From NCBI RefSeq assembly GCF_014284255.1, contig NZ_JACOFV010000015.1:62001-126000 (forward strand): a stretch of 64,000 nt of DNA. Reading direction: 5' to 3'. A program made the translations under genes and the position numbers. The notes beneath the pieces are model-generated. The model saw only the letters and a list, made by a program, of their open reading frames with translations. It had not been told where the DNA came from and ran no database searches. This document shows, piece by piece, positions 36,762 through 46,105 of this stretch; within the stretch, counting starts at the first letter, position 1; each line of letters opens with the position of its first letter. This DNA comes from Cognatundibacterium jejuense (GTDB taxonomy: Bacteria > Pseudomonadota > Gammaproteobacteria > Burkholderiales > Burkholderiaceae_D).

Positions 36762-36787
36762 CCCTTCTCCCGCAAGCAGGGGAAGGG
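36762..36787. repeat. REP-like imperfect palindrome, copy 1
   Basis: CCCTTC-T-CCC, seven-nt centre, GGG-G-AAGGG; a hairpin-forming repeat downstream of cheB. A near copy is at 42041-42064. Confidence 0.7.
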
Positions 36788-36933
36788 CAGGGATGAGGAG
36801 GCTTGATGAGCCGCGCTACAAATTCATGCGATCGACATGTTGTTATCGCCTCAACCGATAACTAATCTATCTTTTGCAATTACCTCCATCACCTATTTTT
36901 CTCTTTCACGGGTGAGACGAGTACGGCATTTGA

Positions 36934-38067
36934 TTAGCGGATAATATTACTCAACCCAACATCACGTATATCCTTGGTGCCAGTCAGCGCCATGCTGACA
37001 TCCAATTCTTTCTGCAAAATCTCTAACATCTTGGTCACGCCTTGCTCGCCCATCGCACCCAGACCATACAAAAACGCACGTCCAACCATGCTGCCTTTCG
37101 CACCTAGCGCGGTAGCTTTTAAAATATCCTGACCAGTGCGGATGCCGCCGTCAAACCAGACTTCAGTTTGATGGCCAACCGCTTCAACGATAGCAGGCAA
37201 AGCTTCAATCGATGACATTGCGCCATCTAACTGACGCCCACCGTGATTGCTCACTACGATCGCATCGGCTCCCGCTGCTACTGCCAATTTTGCATCTTCC
37301 ACATCCAGAATGCCTTTAAGAATCAGCTTACCGCCCCATTCTTGTTTGATCCATGCTACGTCTTCCCAATTCAGGGTGGGGTCAAACTGACTTGCGGTCC
37401 ATTGACTCAAAGTCAAAATACCATCACCACCTTTGACGTGACCGACCAGATTGCCAAAGGTTTTGCGACCAGTTAATGCACGCAATGCCCATGCTGGTTT
37501 GGTTGTCAGATCAATGATATTCGCCAGGGTCAACTTTGGTGGCACGGACATGCCGTTTTTGAGGTCTTTATGACGTTGCCCTAAAATCTGTAAATCGAGG
37601 GTCAACACCAGCGCCGAGCATTTGGCGGCTTTGGCGCGTTGTATCATTTCTTTCACAAAACCGCGGTCGCGCATTACGTACAACTGAAACCAGAATGGCT
37701 TGGTAGTGACACTCGCCACATCTTCGATCGAACAAATACTCATGGTTGACAAGGTGAATGGCACGCCAAATTTCTCAGCTGCAATGGCGCCTAACATTTC
37801 GCCATTAGCCCATTGCATGCCAGTCAGGCCGGTGGGCGCAATCGCCACGGGCATGGTCACTTCTTGTCCCACCATCGTAGTACGGGTAGAGCGGTTTTCA
37901 ACGTTGATAGCAACCCGCTGACGCAATTTGATTGCCGCCAGATCACTGCTGTTCGCCTTGTAGGTGCTTTCGGTATAGGAGCCACTATCGGCGTAGTCGT
38001 AAAACGCTTTCGGAACGCGTTTTTTTGCGAGCAAACGTAAATCTTCTACACAAGTAATGACAGGCAT
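36934..38067 (-). CDS. lldD: FMN-dependent L-lactate dehydrogenase
   Basis: FMN alpha-hydroxy-acid dehydrogenase of 377 aa, oxidising L-lactate to pyruvate at the membrane/quinone pool. Seen: 'RVPKAFYDYADSGSYTE', 'MPVAIAPTGLTGMQWANGE', 'TLSTMSICSIEDVA', 'FWFQLYVMRDRGF', 'LTLDLQILGQRHKDLKNG', the catalytic 'VVSNHGGRQLDGA' (His and Arg) and 'VWFDGGIRTGQDILKATALGAKGSMVGRAFLYG'. GGAG ribosome site. It stands alone. Related hydroxy-acid substrates cannot be fully excluded. Confidence 0.88.
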   Translation of the reverse strand: MPVITCVEDLRLLAKKRVPKAFYDYADSGSYTESTYKANSSDLAAIKLRQRVAINVENRSTRTTMVGQEVTMPVAIAPTGLTGMQWANGEMLGAIAAEKFGVPFTLSTMSICSIEDVASVTTKPFWFQLYVMRDRGFVKEMIQRAKAAKCSALVLTLDLQILGQRHKDLKNGMSVPPKLTLANIIDLTTKPAWALRALTGRKTFGNLVGHVKGGDGILTLSQWTASQFDPTLNWEDVAWIKQEWGGKLILKGILDVEDAKLAVAAGADAIVVSNHGGRQLDGAMSSIEALPAIVEAVGHQTEVWFDGGIRTGQDILKATALGAKGSMVGRAFLYGLGAMGEQGVTKMLEILQKELDVSMALTGTKDIRDVGLSNIIR

Positions 38068-38186
38068 GCTGAGACTCCGGATGGAAATTGAATAAGCAAA
38101 AGTGTAGGGGATATTTTCTGTTTGATGGGGGAAATCGTTTCAGTCTAAGAATGAAGTTTTTTCAGCTCAGAATCGATTTATCTTAT

Positions 38187-38217
38187 TTTTTGCCGAATTT
38201 TGCCGAATTTTTGCGAA
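38187..38217. repeat. Short tandem repeat TGCCGAATTT
   Basis: Two exact 10-bp copies (38191-38210) followed by a degenerate third (TTGCGAA), in the gap between lldD and the LysR gene. Confidence 0.6.
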
Positions 38218-38237
38218 TACATTGGATTTTTATGTAG

Positions 38238-39146
38238 TTAAGTTTCTAAGAAATGTTCTGAAATAAAATGTCTTAACCACAAGTTACCTGCATCCTGATG
38301 ATATCGACGATGCCAGAAAATATTGGTTTGTAAACTTGGCAAACGTAGCGGTGGCTTGACGTACTTCAGACCAAAAGGCACTGCTGCACGTTCGGCTAAT
38401 TTTTGCGGCACCGTAACCAGCAAATCCGAGCTGCTGACGATGTAAGGGACAGCCACAAAATGCGGCACCTTAAAATGCGCCGAGGCGCTGATTCCAGCTT
38501 TTTCCAAACTTTGATTAATTTTTAGGTAAGGCTGTTCCTGCGAGGCAACAATAAGATGCTGTGCCGCCACAAATTCCTTCATGTCAATTTGCTTGTCAGC
38601 TAAAGGATGCGTCTGGCGAAACATACACACATAATTTTGCTTGAATAAACGCCGCTGATACCAGGCTTCAGATAAATCATCAAATGCGCCAATGGCCAAA
38701 TCGACGCGTCCCGATTCCATTTCTGTTTTGAGATCAATGCTGCTGGCACGCACCGTAGTCAGACACAGATGTGGGGCACACGCATGCAATTTGGCGGCAA
38801 GCAAGGGCATGAAATAAACTTCACCCACATCGGTCATGGCAATCGTGAATTGGCGCTGACTGGTGCTGGCGTCGAAATCTTCTTTCGGATTAAGGGCGAA
38901 TGTTATGTGCCTCATTGCAACAGTGACCGAATCAGCCAGCTCTTGCGCTCTGGGGGTCGGTTGCATACCTGTGGCGGTCCGCACAAATAACTCATCACCG
39001 ACGGCACGCCGCAAGCGGGCTAAAGCATTGCTGACCGCTGGCTGCGACAAACCAAGCTGCCGCGCTACGGCAGAAATTTGTCTTTCCTGAAATACATGCT
39101 GGAAGATGACCAGCAGATTTAAGTCTATGTCTTTGGCTTCCAGCAT
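38238..39146 (-). CDS. LysR-family transcriptional regulator
   Basis: LysR regulator of 302 aa. The N-terminal winged helix is 'IDLNLLVIFQHVFQERQISAVARQLGLSQPAVSNALARLRRAVGDELFVRTATGMQPTPRA'; the rest is a periplasmic-binding-like effector domain. It is divergent from hmgA with a 186-bp gap that contains a perfect inverted repeat of LysR type, so it is likely the regulator of the homogentisate genes and of itself. The effector is probably an aromatic acid (inference). Confidence 0.9.
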   Translation of the reverse strand: MLEAKDIDLNLLVIFQHVFQERQISAVARQLGLSQPAVSNALARLRRAVGDELFVRTATGMQPTPRAQELADSVTVAMRHITFALNPKEDFDASTSQRQFTIAMTDVGEVYFMPLLAAKLHACAPHLCLTTVRASSIDLKTEMESGRVDLAIGAFDDLSEAWYQRRLFKQNYVCMFRQTHPLADKQIDMKEFVAAQHLIVASQEQPYLKINQSLEKAGISASAHFKVPHFVAVPYIVSSSDLLVTVPQKLAERAAVPFGLKYVKPPLRLPSLQTNIFWHRRYHQDAGNLWLRHFISEHFLET

Positions 39147-39167
39147 TATTGATTTAGTGAATGATCT

Positions 39168-39196
39168 GTATTTTTGTATTTATATCGCAAAAATAC
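39168..39196. promoter_or_regulatory. Perfect 9-bp inverted repeat, candidate LysR operator
   Basis: GTATTTTTG (39168-39176), 11-nt spacer, CAAAAATAC (39188-39196). It lies 22 bp upstream of the LysR start in the divergent LysR/hmgA gap. Confidence 0.6.
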
Positions 39197-39332
39197 TTAA
39201 CATGCACTACATTCCGGACTGACACGGAAATAACACATAAGAACTGACGAATTTGACCCGGTGTCCGGCGAGGTCGTATCGTGTTACCAGATAAATGAAT
39301 TTCACATTGAATATTTTGATCAAGGAGTGATG

Positions 39333-40661
39333 ATGAGCGTGCAGATAAATACACCCGTGGCAACAGAAGACCTGGTCTATCAAACCGGTTTTGCGAATGA
39401 ATACGCCACCGAAGCCTTGCCAGGCGCTTTGCCACAAAATCAGAATTCACCACAAAAATGTGCGTATGGCTTATATGCCGAGCAAATTTCTGGCACGGCA
39501 TTTACTGCGCCGCGTCACGCGAATCGTCGCTCCTGGACCTATCGTATTCGTCCGGCAGCGATGCATCAGCCATTCAAACAAATCGATAATGGTAAGATGA
39601 CCAATGACTTTTCAGCTGCACCTTCAACGCCAAATCAATTGCGTTGGGATCCGCAGCCAATGCCGGCCGTGCCGACCGATTTTATTGATGGCTGGTTGAC
39701 GATGGCAGGTAATGGTTCTGCTGATGCGCAAACCGGATGTGCGATTCATTTATACGCAGCAAATAAAGACATGGTTGGGCGTTTTTATTACAACGCTGAT
39801 GCTGAATTGCTGATTATTCCGCAACAAGGTCGCCTGCATTTGCGCACAGAAATGGGGCTGCTCAATATTGAGCCGCAAGAGATCGCAGTCATTCCGCGTG
39901 GTATCCGTTTCCAGGTGCAATTACCCGATGGCGAAGCACGTGGCTATGTCTGCGAAAACTTTGGCTGCATGTTGAAATTGCCAGATCTGGGCGTGATTGG
40001 CTCCAATGGTTTAGCCAATCCACGGGACTTCCAGACCCCAGTTGCCTGGTATGAAGACAAAGAAGGCGACTTTGAACTGGTCGCAAAATTCAGCGGTCAT
40101 TTGTGGTCGGCAAAAATTGGTCATTCGCCTTTAGATGTCGTGGCATGGCATGGCAATTTCGCGCCTTACAAATATGATTTGCGTCACTTTAATACGATTG
40201 GCTCGATCAGCTACGACCATCCAGATCCGTCGATCTTCCTGGTTTTGCAAGCGCCTAGCGATACACCAGGCGTCGATACGATTGATTTTGTGATATTTCC
40301 ACCGCGCTGGTTAGCGGCTGAAAATACCTTCCGCCCACCCTGGTTCCATCGCAATATTGCATCCGAGTTCATGGGTTTGATACATGGACAATACGATGCG
40401 AAGTCGACCGGATTCCGTCCGGGCGGTTCTAGTTTGCACAATTGCATGAGTGGACATGGTCCCGATGCGCCGACTTTTGAGAAGGCAAGTAATGCCGATA
40501 CCCGCACGCCGCACAAAGTCGATGATACGATGGCGTTTATGATAGAAACGCGTAATATCATCAAACCTACCCGTGCCGCGATGGAATCGCCGCAATTGCA
40601 GGCCGATTACTACCAATGCTGGCAGGGTATTAAAAAGTATTTCAATCCGGAGCAAAAATAA
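39333..40661 (+). CDS. hmgA: Homogentisate 1,2-dioxygenase
   Basis: Fe(II) ring-cleaving dioxygenase of 442 aa, converting homogentisate to maleylacetoacetate in Phe/Tyr catabolism. Family motifs: '[19 protein letters not shown]', '[24 protein letters not shown]', '[12 protein letters not shown]', '[26 protein letters not shown]', '[22 protein letters not shown]' (His ligands), '[23 protein letters not shown]' and '[16 protein letters not shown]'. The start with AAGGAG at 39322-39327 is ATG 39333. It is adjacent to fahA with no gap. Confidence 0.97.
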   Translation: MSVQINTPVATEDLVYQTGFANEYATEALPGALPQNQNSPQKCAYGLYAEQISGTAFTAPRHANRRSWTYRIRPAAMHQPFKQIDNGKMTNDFSAAPSTPNQLRWDPQPMPAVPTDFIDGWLTMAGNGSADAQTGCAIHLYAANKDMVGRFYYNADAELLIIPQQGRLHLRTEMGLLNIEPQEIAVIPRGIRFQVQLPDGEARGYVCENFGCMLKLPDLGVIGSNGLANPRDFQTPVAWYEDKEGDFELVAKFSGHLWSAKIGHSPLDVVAWHGNFAPYKYDLRHFNTIGSISYDHPDPSIFLVLQAPSDTPGVDTIDFVIFPPRWLAAENTFRPPWFHRNIASEFMGLIHGQYDAKSTGFRPGGSSLHNCMSGHGPDAPTFEKASNADTRTPHKVDDTMAFMIETRNIIKPTRAAMESPQLQADYYQCWQGIKKYFNPEQK

Positions 40662-41993
40662 ATGACGGTTCAACTCAACGAAACCCACGACATCAACCTG
40701 CGTAGCTGGGTCGCCTCGGCCAACAATGCTGAGACTGATTTCCCGATCCAAAATTTGCCGTATGGCATGTTTCGTCGTCAGGGCAGTAATCAGACTTTCC
40801 GCATTGGTGTGGCGATTGGCGATCAGATTCTCGATCTGGCCGCAGCGCACGCCGTGCACGCCTTTGCCGGGTATACCGAATTGCAGGGCGGACATTTTAC
40901 CGCTGCTGTGAATGGTCAGAATTTAAATGGCATGATGGGCTTGGGTGCGCCAGTATGGTCAGCATTACGCCTGGCGCTGTCCCGTGTGCTGCGTGAAGGC
41001 TCCTCACAGCAAGGCACATTACAAGCCTGCCTGTTGGCACAATCTGCAGCGGAGTTTGCATTGCCAGCACAGATTGGTGACTACACTGATTTCTATACGT
41101 CGGTGCACCACGCAACAGCGGTCGGTAAATTATTCCGTCCAGATAATCCATTGTTGCCAAATTACAAGTGGATACCAATCGGCTATCACGGACGCGCTTC
41201 GTCTATCGGCGTGTCAGGTCAACAGTTCCGTCGCCCGATTGCACAAACCAAACCGCCTACGTCCGAAACGCCAGTATTTGGTCCCGCTAAACGTATGGAT
41301 TATGAACTGGAAGTCGGTATTTTCATCGGTCAGGGCAATGCACTGGGTGATGTGATTAATATGGAACGCGCTGAATCCCATGTGTTTGGCCTGTGCCTGT
41401 TGAATGACTGGTCGGCGCGTGATGTGCAAGCATGGGAATATCAACCGCTTGGCCCTTTCCTGGCAAAAAATTTCGCTTCGACGATTTCTCCTTGGGTTGT
41501 CACCTTGGAAGCGCTCGCACCGTACCGCCTAGGCTGGACGCGCGATGCTGCTGATCCACAGCCATTGCCTTATCTCGATTCTGCTGATTTACGTGACAGC
41601 GCAGCATTCGACATCGAACTCGAAGTCTTGCTGCAAACTGAAAAAATGCGCACTGACGGTACGCCACCACAACGCTTGTCTTTGTCGAATTTCCGTCATT
41701 CGTATTGGACGGTTTCTCAGTTAGTGACGCACCATACCGTCAACGGTTGTAATCTGAATCCTGGTGATTTGTTAGGTTCAGGCACGCAATCAGGCCCAGC
41801 ACCGGAGGAAGCAGGTTCGTTGTTGGAACTGACTGAAGGTGGTAAAAAGTCCATCGCTTTGAGCAACGGTGAGCAGCGCGTTTTCATGGAAGATGGCGAT
41901 GCCATTATCATGCGTGGTTGGGCACAAAAAGAAGGCGTAGCACGGGTAGGTTTTGGTGAGGTTGTAGGTACTTTGTTGCCTGCACGTAGCTAA
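40662..41993 (+). CDS. fahA: Fumarylacetoacetase
   Basis: Last enzyme of homogentisate degradation, giving fumarate and acetoacetate. 443 aa. Seen: an N-terminal beta domain ('LPYGMFRRQG...RIGVAIGDQILDL'), the FAA hydrolase fold with 'DFYTSVHHATAVGKLFRPDNPLLPNYKWIPIGYHGRASSI', metal-site 'LEVGIFIGQGN', 'LLNDWSARDVQAWEYQPLGPFLAKNF' and 'GTQSGPAPEEAGSLLELTEGGKK'. The ATG follows directly the hmgA stop, with GGAG 12 nt upstream. No maleylacetoacetate isomerase gene is adjacent, so this step must be encoded elsewhere or be spontaneous/glutathione-independent. Confidence 0.97.
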   Translation: MTVQLNETHDINLRSWVASANNAETDFPIQNLPYGMFRRQGSNQTFRIGVAIGDQILDLAAAHAVHAFAGYTELQGGHFTAAVNGQNLNGMMGLGAPVWSALRLALSRVLREGSSQQGTLQACLLAQSAAEFALPAQIGDYTDFYTSVHHATAVGKLFRPDNPLLPNYKWIPIGYHGRASSIGVSGQQFRRPIAQTKPPTSETPVFGPAKRMDYELEVGIFIGQGNALGDVINMERAESHVFGLCLLNDWSARDVQAWEYQPLGPFLAKNFASTISPWVVTLEALAPYRLGWTRDAADPQPLPYLDSADLRDSAAFDIELEVLLQTEKMRTDGTPPQRLSLSNFRHSYWTVSQLVTHHTVNGCNLNPGDLLGSGTQSGPAPEEAGSLLELTEGGKKSIALSNGEQRVFMEDGDAIIMRGWAQKEGVARVGFGEVVGTLLPARS

Positions 41994-42040
41994 ATCTATA
42001 TCAGCCTGACTACTATATTCAGGCTATGCAAAACTGAAGA

Positions 42041-42064
42041 CCTTCTCCCGCTTGCGGGGGAAGG
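42041..42064. repeat. REP-like imperfect palindrome, copy 2
   Basis: CCTTC-T-CCCGC, TT centre, GCGGG-G-GAAGG; downstream of fahA. The outer arms match the element at 36762-36787. Confidence 0.7.
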
Positions 42065-42131
42065 TAATGACAAAAGTGAGTGAATTTTATGCAATGGGTG
42101 CCAGCGCCAAGGCATAGCAAGCTATCACTTC

Positions 42132-42602
42132 TTATGCGCCGCCCACAAACCCATTCTGGCGCCAGGCTTCATAAACGACGACCGCCACGGTATTCGACAA
42201 GTTCAGGCTGCGGTTGTCGGGACGCATAGGCAGGCGTATGCGCTGGGCTTCCGGAAAGCTGTTGCGTAGATCTGGGGCAAGACCGCGGGTTTCGGCGCCA
42301 AATACAAAATAATCGCCAGGTTTAAACTCTGCATTAGCAAATACACCAGATCCATGCGTAGTGAGCGCAAACATACGACTTTGATCTGGTTGTTCCTGAG
42401 CGAGAAACGCTTCCCAATTTTTATGCACTTTCATTGTCGCATAATCATGGTAATCCAGACCTGCACGTTTCATTTTGCTATCATCAAGGGGGAATCCCAA
42501 CGGTTCGATCAGGTGCAGTTGCACCCCCGTGTTTGCGCACAAGCGAATGATATTGCCAGTATTTGGTGGTATTTCGGGCTCAACTAAGACGACGTGAAAC
42601 AA
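42132..42602 (-). CDS. trmL: tRNA (cytidine(34)-2'-O)-methyltransferase
   Basis: SPOUT-family methyltransferase of 156 aa, methylating the wobble base of tRNA-Leu isoacceptors. Seen: 'VLVEPEIPPNTGNIIRLCANTG', 'LHLIEPLGFPLDDSKMKRAGLDYHDY' and the SAM-knot region 'FGAETRGLAPDLRNSFPEAQRIRLPMRPDNRSLNLSNTVAVVVYEAWRQ'. The start codon in this frame is TTG (42602) with AAGGAA upstream; the ATG at 42607 is out of frame. It is co-oriented with comF 9 bp upstream. Confidence 0.95.
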   Translation of the reverse strand: MFHVVLVEPEIPPNTGNIIRLCANTGVQLHLIEPLGFPLDDSKMKRAGLDYHDYATMKVHKNWEAFLAQEQPDQSRMFALTTHGSGVFANAEFKPGDYFVFGAETRGLAPDLRNSFPEAQRIRLPMRPDNRSLNLSNTVAVVVYEAWRQNGFVGGA

Positions 42603-42611
42603 GGCATTTCC

Positions 42612-43358
42612 TTAATAAAAATGAGGTGGCGTGCGGGCAAATACGTAATTCGTGACTTTCTCCGCACCAAAGCGTTTCAGCATTGTAGCGATTTCATGCA
42701 GGGTCATGCCAGTCGTCATCACATCATCGACAATTGCAATGTGTGCACCTTTTACTTTTGATAACCAGGCTTCATCCAGCATAAACGCATTTTTGACGTT
42801 TTTCACGCGAGCATCCGGTGTCAGGCTACTTTGTTGGCTGGTCTCGCGGATGCGATGCATTGCCTGGACCGCGAATGGTATACCAAGATGTTGTGCTAAG
42901 GGACGGGCAATTTCTGTCGCCTGGTTAAAACCCCGTTCGCGTAATCTGTTCTCCCCCAGCGGCACAGCGCACAAGAAATCAGGCAGGCTATCCGGCGTGT
43001 TCTGCAAAATCGCATCTCTTAACATCCGCGCAAATAAAGGTGCTAAAGCGAGTTGATGACCGAACTTGAGTGCCAACACCATTTGATCTCGTGGTGCTGC
43101 GTAATCACATGCCACAATACTGGTATCAAACGAGGGTGGGTTTTGCAGGCAATCACCACAACGTGGCGTGTTCGCGCCAGGAGGCATAGTCAACGCACAC
43201 TGTTTGCAACGGCTTGTCGCTCGTCTAAAATAGTTGGTTTGACAATCTGTACATAATATTTTGGATTGATGCGCGTGGCACAGCACGCAACTGCATGGCA
43301 GCAGCGCGTTCATTGTCACGCTCAGGCTTTTTCTGACTATCAGGGGTAAATAGAACAT
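42612..43358 (-). CDS. ComF-family protein (phosphoribosyltransferase-like)
   Basis: ComF-type protein of about 248 aa with an N-terminal zinc ribbon (C-S-C-V-L-C, C-T-D-C, C-K-Q-C, C-G-D-C) and a type I phosphoribosyltransferase fold ending in 'KVKGAHIAIVDDVMTTGMTLHEIATML' (PRPP loop). Required for DNA uptake in competent species, otherwise of uncertain function. The start is ATG 43358 or 43313; the open frame extends much further upstream (to 43598) across bioC's 5' end but the extra part is not ComF-like. trmL follows 9 bp downstream. Confidence 0.85.
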   Translation of the reverse strand: MFYLPLIVRKSLSVTMNALLPCSCVLCHAHQSKILCTDCQTNYFRRATSRCKQCALTMPPGANTPRCGDCLQNPPSFDTSIVACDYAAPRDQMVLALKFGHQLALAPLFARMLRDAILQNTPDSLPDFLCAVPLGENRLRERGFNQATEIARPLAQHLGIPFAVQAMHRIRETSQQSSLTPDARVKNVKNAFMLDEAWLSKVKGAHIAIVDDVMTTGMTLHEIATMLKRFGAEKVTNYVFARTPPHFY

Positions 43359-43458
43359 AGATAGGTGGCAAATGGGCAGCAAATCAGCGTGAGGTATCAC
43401 AAACGTGTAAACTACGACCTTACCACATTCAAATCCAAACTTCGTTCGTTTCCATTTT

Positions 43459-44373
43459 ATGCTCAGTGCTCCTATCGATCTGCAACTGGTTCGCCAGCTT
43501 TTCTCTCGTCCTGAAAAAATCTCTCCATCTGATTTTTTACGCAGAGAAATTGCCGGACGCATGCGCGAAAAGCTGGAACTCGTCAAAATCCAGCCCATAC
43601 GGGTGCTCGATGCGGGTTGTGGTGCTGGCGCTGATTTGCCTGAATTGCAAAGAATGTATCCGGATACGCAGGTAGTCGGTCTGGACGCTGCATTACCAAT
43701 GTTGACGCAGATTCAGCAGCAAGAGCATGCCGCCATGAGCGCGGTCGGACGCCTGTTGGCAAAATGGACGCCTGCTGCTTTGCGCAGTGAACAAGGCGCC
43801 ACCTTACTATGTGGCGACTTTGCCAGTGTCCCTCTGGCACCGCAAAGTGTTGACTTGATTTGGTCAAATCTGGCTTTGCACTGGCATCCTCAGCCCGATC
43901 TGATTTTCGCTGAGTGGCGCCGCATTTTGCGCACTGAAGGTTTGCTGATGTTCTCTTGCTTTGGTCCGGATACGTTGATCGAATTGCGCGAGGCTTTTGC
44001 CCAGGTCGATGCAACACCGCACGTACTGCCATTTGTGGATATGCATGATTTTGGCGACATGCTGGTCAATGCTGGATTTGCGACACCGGTCATGGATATG
44101 GAAAAAATCACACTAACCTATCAAGATCCGCATAAACTTCTGGCCGACGTGCGAGCCTTGGGTGGCAATCCATTAAGTACGCGTCGTCAAGGCTTAAGCG
44201 GAAAAAACGCCTACCGCGCTTTGCTGGCAGCAATAGAACGCCAACGTGCTGCCGATGGTCGCATCAAGCTGACGTTTGAAGTTGTCTACGGCCACGCCTT
44301 CCGTCCCGTCAGCCGCACAACGGCTGCAGGAGAATCGATCGTGCGTTTTGATTTGCCGAAAAAACGGGATTGA
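43459..44373 (+). CDS. bioC: BioC-like malonyl-ACP O-methyltransferase
   Basis: SAM-dependent class I methyltransferase of 304 aa. SAM motif I 'VLDAGCGAGADLPELQRMYP', motif II 'VVGLDAALPMLTQIQ', 'LLCGDFASVPLAPQSVDLIWSNLALHWHPQPDLIFAEWRRIL' (BioC signature), and 'LLMFSCFGPDTLIELREAF'. The N-terminal 'IDLQLVRQLFSRPEKISPSDFLRREIAGRM' fits the biotin-synthesis branch. It starts the pimelate branch by methylating malonyl-ACP. It is divergent from comF; the bio operon is not seen here, so function is by sequence only. Confidence 0.8.
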   Translation: MLSAPIDLQLVRQLFSRPEKISPSDFLRREIAGRMREKLELVKIQPIRVLDAGCGAGADLPELQRMYPDTQVVGLDAALPMLTQIQQQEHAAMSAVGRLLAKWTPAALRSEQGATLLCGDFASVPLAPQSVDLIWSNLALHWHPQPDLIFAEWRRILRTEGLLMFSCFGPDTLIELREAFAQVDATPHVLPFVDMHDFGDMLVNAGFATPVMDMEKITLTYQDPHKLLADVRALGGNPLSTRRQGLSGKNAYRALLAAIERQRAADGRIKLTFEVVYGHAFRPVSRTTAAGESIVRFDLPKKRD

Positions 44374-44454
44374 GATTCTGGTAGCTAATGGCATTCGTGG
44401 ATCTGAGCTTGCCTCTCAAATGAAATTGCCAGAGTGGATTAAATTTTTGCTAAT

Positions 44455-44468
44455 TTAATCCAGATCAA
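44455..44468. promoter_or_regulatory. FNR/Anr-like box 1
   Basis: TTAAT-CCAG-ATCAA: one mismatch from the FNR consensus TTGAT-N4-ATCAA. Confidence 0.45.
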
Positions 44469-44515
44469 AAACGAATACAAAAACTTGTAAAGCATTTTTT
44501 AATTATTTGTTTCAT

Positions 44516-44529
44516 TTGAGCCAGATCAA
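44516..44529. promoter_or_regulatory. FNR/Anr-like box 2
   Basis: TTGAG-CCAG-ATCAA: one mismatch from TTGAT-N4-ATCAA and the same CCAG spacer as box 1, 61 bp downstream of it (about six helical turns). Confidence 0.45.
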
Positions 44530-44551
44530 CGATTTCTGTCGTGCATTCTGC

Positions 44552-44581
44552 TTGATATCCTTTCACTTTCCATCTTATACT
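44552..44581 (+). promoter_or_regulatory. Sigma-70-like promoter upstream of coxB
   Basis: TTGATA (5 of 6) - 18 nt - TATACT (5 of 6). The second FNR-like box is centred about 65 bp upstream of the predicted transcription start near 44588. Confidence 0.4.
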
Positions 44582-44906
44582 CAGACCGTTGTAGAAGTTG
44601 CCAGTTCGCACTTTGTTAGGTCTTATGCAAAAAATGCCGCTGTCGGCATGAAAGCTTCAAGGTTCAGCCTAGTACAATTTGCACTGCCTTCGTCGATATG
44701 GTGTAGTCGGAATAGTGCTCTTTAGTATTAGCCGATCAAATGAATATACTGTGTCATATGAATTGATGACAGGATATTTCCCTAACCCCGAATGCATTTG
44801 CGCCTTGCAGTCATGTTTTTGCGTTAGCTCTAAATGTAATTTGTAGTCAAGGTGATGCGTCTTGGCGCTGGTTCATAATAATTCTAATCGGGGTTTTGGG
44901 GAAAAC

Positions 44907-46079
44907 ATGAAACAAGCAAAGCGATTAAAGTCGTTCATGCTGGGTGCCTCTCTGCTGGCGGCCAGTTTGCCGACATGGGCAGTGGTAGATAGTCAGGGCG
45001 GCCCTGCGGTACTTCAGCTAAATTTGCAAACACCAGTTACGCAGATAGCCGAACAAATTTACTCGATACACAATCTGATGCTGATCATTTGCCTGGTCAT
45101 CTTCGTGGCCGTGTTCGGGGTCATGTTTTATTCTATTCTGAAGCATCGTAAATCTTTGGGTCACAAGCCTGCGACTTTCCATGAAAGTACATCAGTAGAA
45201 ATTGCCTGGACCATCGTTCCTTTCCTTATCGTGATCGGTATGGCGCTGCCAGCGACCAAAACGGTAGTAGCGATGAAAGACACCTCAAACGCCGATATCA
45301 CCATTAAAGCCACAGGTATGCAGTGGAAATGGGGTTACGACTACCTCAAAGGTGAAGGCGAAGGGATTTCATTTTTATCGACACTCGCTACACCGCGTAC
45401 GCAGGTTGGCTCACCTGGTGTCGCTCCAACGGAAGCGCGCGGTGACAACTACCTGCTCGAAGTCGACAATGAAGTTGTGGTGCCGGTCAACAAAAAAGTC
45501 CGCCTGATTACGACGGCCAATGACGTGATCCACTCTTGGACTATCCCCGCATTTGGTGTGAAACAAGATGCGATTCCGGGATATGTGCGCGATACCTGGT
45601 TCAAAGCAGAAAAAATCGGTACTTACCGTGGCCAGTGCGTAGAGTTATGCGGTAAAGAGCACGCCTTTATGCCTATCGTGGTTAAAGTGGTTTCTGCTGA
45701 AGACTACAAATTGTGGGTTGACGGTAAGAAAAAAGAAATGGCCGCAAAAGCCGATGATCCTAATAAAGTCTGGACCATCGATGAGCTCAAACAGCGTGGT
45801 GAAAAAGTCTATGCTTCCAATTGTGTGGTTTGCCATCAAGCCTCAGGTAAAGGTGTTCCTGGTGCTTTCCCTGCATTAGATGGTTCCGGTGTTGTTGCAG
45901 GTCCTAAAGACGCGCAGGTACATTTGGTGTTGAACGGTAAAGCGGCGATGCCATCCTGGAAGGCAACTTTATCTGATACGGAAATTGCAGCAGTTATTAC
46001 CTACACACGTAATAACTGGTCCAATAAATCCGCAGAAAACATTGTCCAGCCGGCCGAAGTTTTGGCGGCGCGTAAGTAA
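44907..46079 (+). CDS. coxB: Cytochrome c oxidase subunit II with fused cytochrome c
   Basis: aa3 oxidase subunit II, 390 aa. A Sec signal peptide (cleaved near PTWA|VVDS), two TM helices ('[22 protein letters not shown]' and '[20 protein letters not shown]'), then the cupredoxin domain with the Cu_A site (H of '[19 protein letters not shown]', C244 and C248 in '[14 protein letters not shown]'). The C-terminal extension carries a c-type heme (C306-V-V-C-H310), as in caa3-like subunits. ATG 44907 follows GGGGAAAAC; a longer frame from 44862 is unlikely. First gene of the oxidase operon. Confidence 0.95.
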   Translation: MKQAKRLKSFMLGASLLAASLPTWAVVDSQGGPAVLQLNLQTPVTQIAEQIYSIHNLMLIICLVIFVAVFGVMFYSILKHRKSLGHKPATFHESTSVEIAWTIVPFLIVIGMALPATKTVVAMKDTSNADITIKATGMQWKWGYDYLKGEGEGISFLSTLATPRTQVGSPGVAPTEARGDNYLLEVDNEVVVPVNKKVRLITTANDVIHSWTIPAFGVKQDAIPGYVRDTWFKAEKIGTYRGQCVELCGKEHAFMPIVVKVVSAEDYKLWVDGKKKEMAAKADDPNKVWTIDELKQRGEKVYASNCVVCHQASGKGVPGAFPALDGSGVVAGPKDAQVHLVLNGKAAMPSWKATLSDTEIAAVITYTRNNWSNKSAENIVQPAEVLAARK

Positions 46080-46105
46080 TTGCACAGAACAGTACAGGAG
46101 ACAAG

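Larger units (their letters stand above)
44374..44906. other. Long intergenic leader of the cytochrome oxidase operon
   Basis: About 530 bp without a supported gene. It contains two FNR-like boxes (44455-44468 and 44516-44529), a sigma-70-like promoter (TTGATA at 44552, TATACT at 44576), and a small hairpin ATGCCG-CTGT-CGGCAT (about 44633-44649). Transcription from that promoter would leave a 5' leader of about 320 nt before coxB, or could make a small RNA. Confidence 0.5.

Noticed and set aside
42612-43598. Full-length open frame of the ComF gene starting at 43598
   Set aside because: The first 80 or so residues overlap the 5' region of bioC on the opposite strand and lack the ComF zinc-ribbon start; the family start is near 43358 or 43313.
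44507-44725. Small open frame in the coxB leader
   Set aside because: No ribosome site and no similarity; the region is better explained as promoter and leader.
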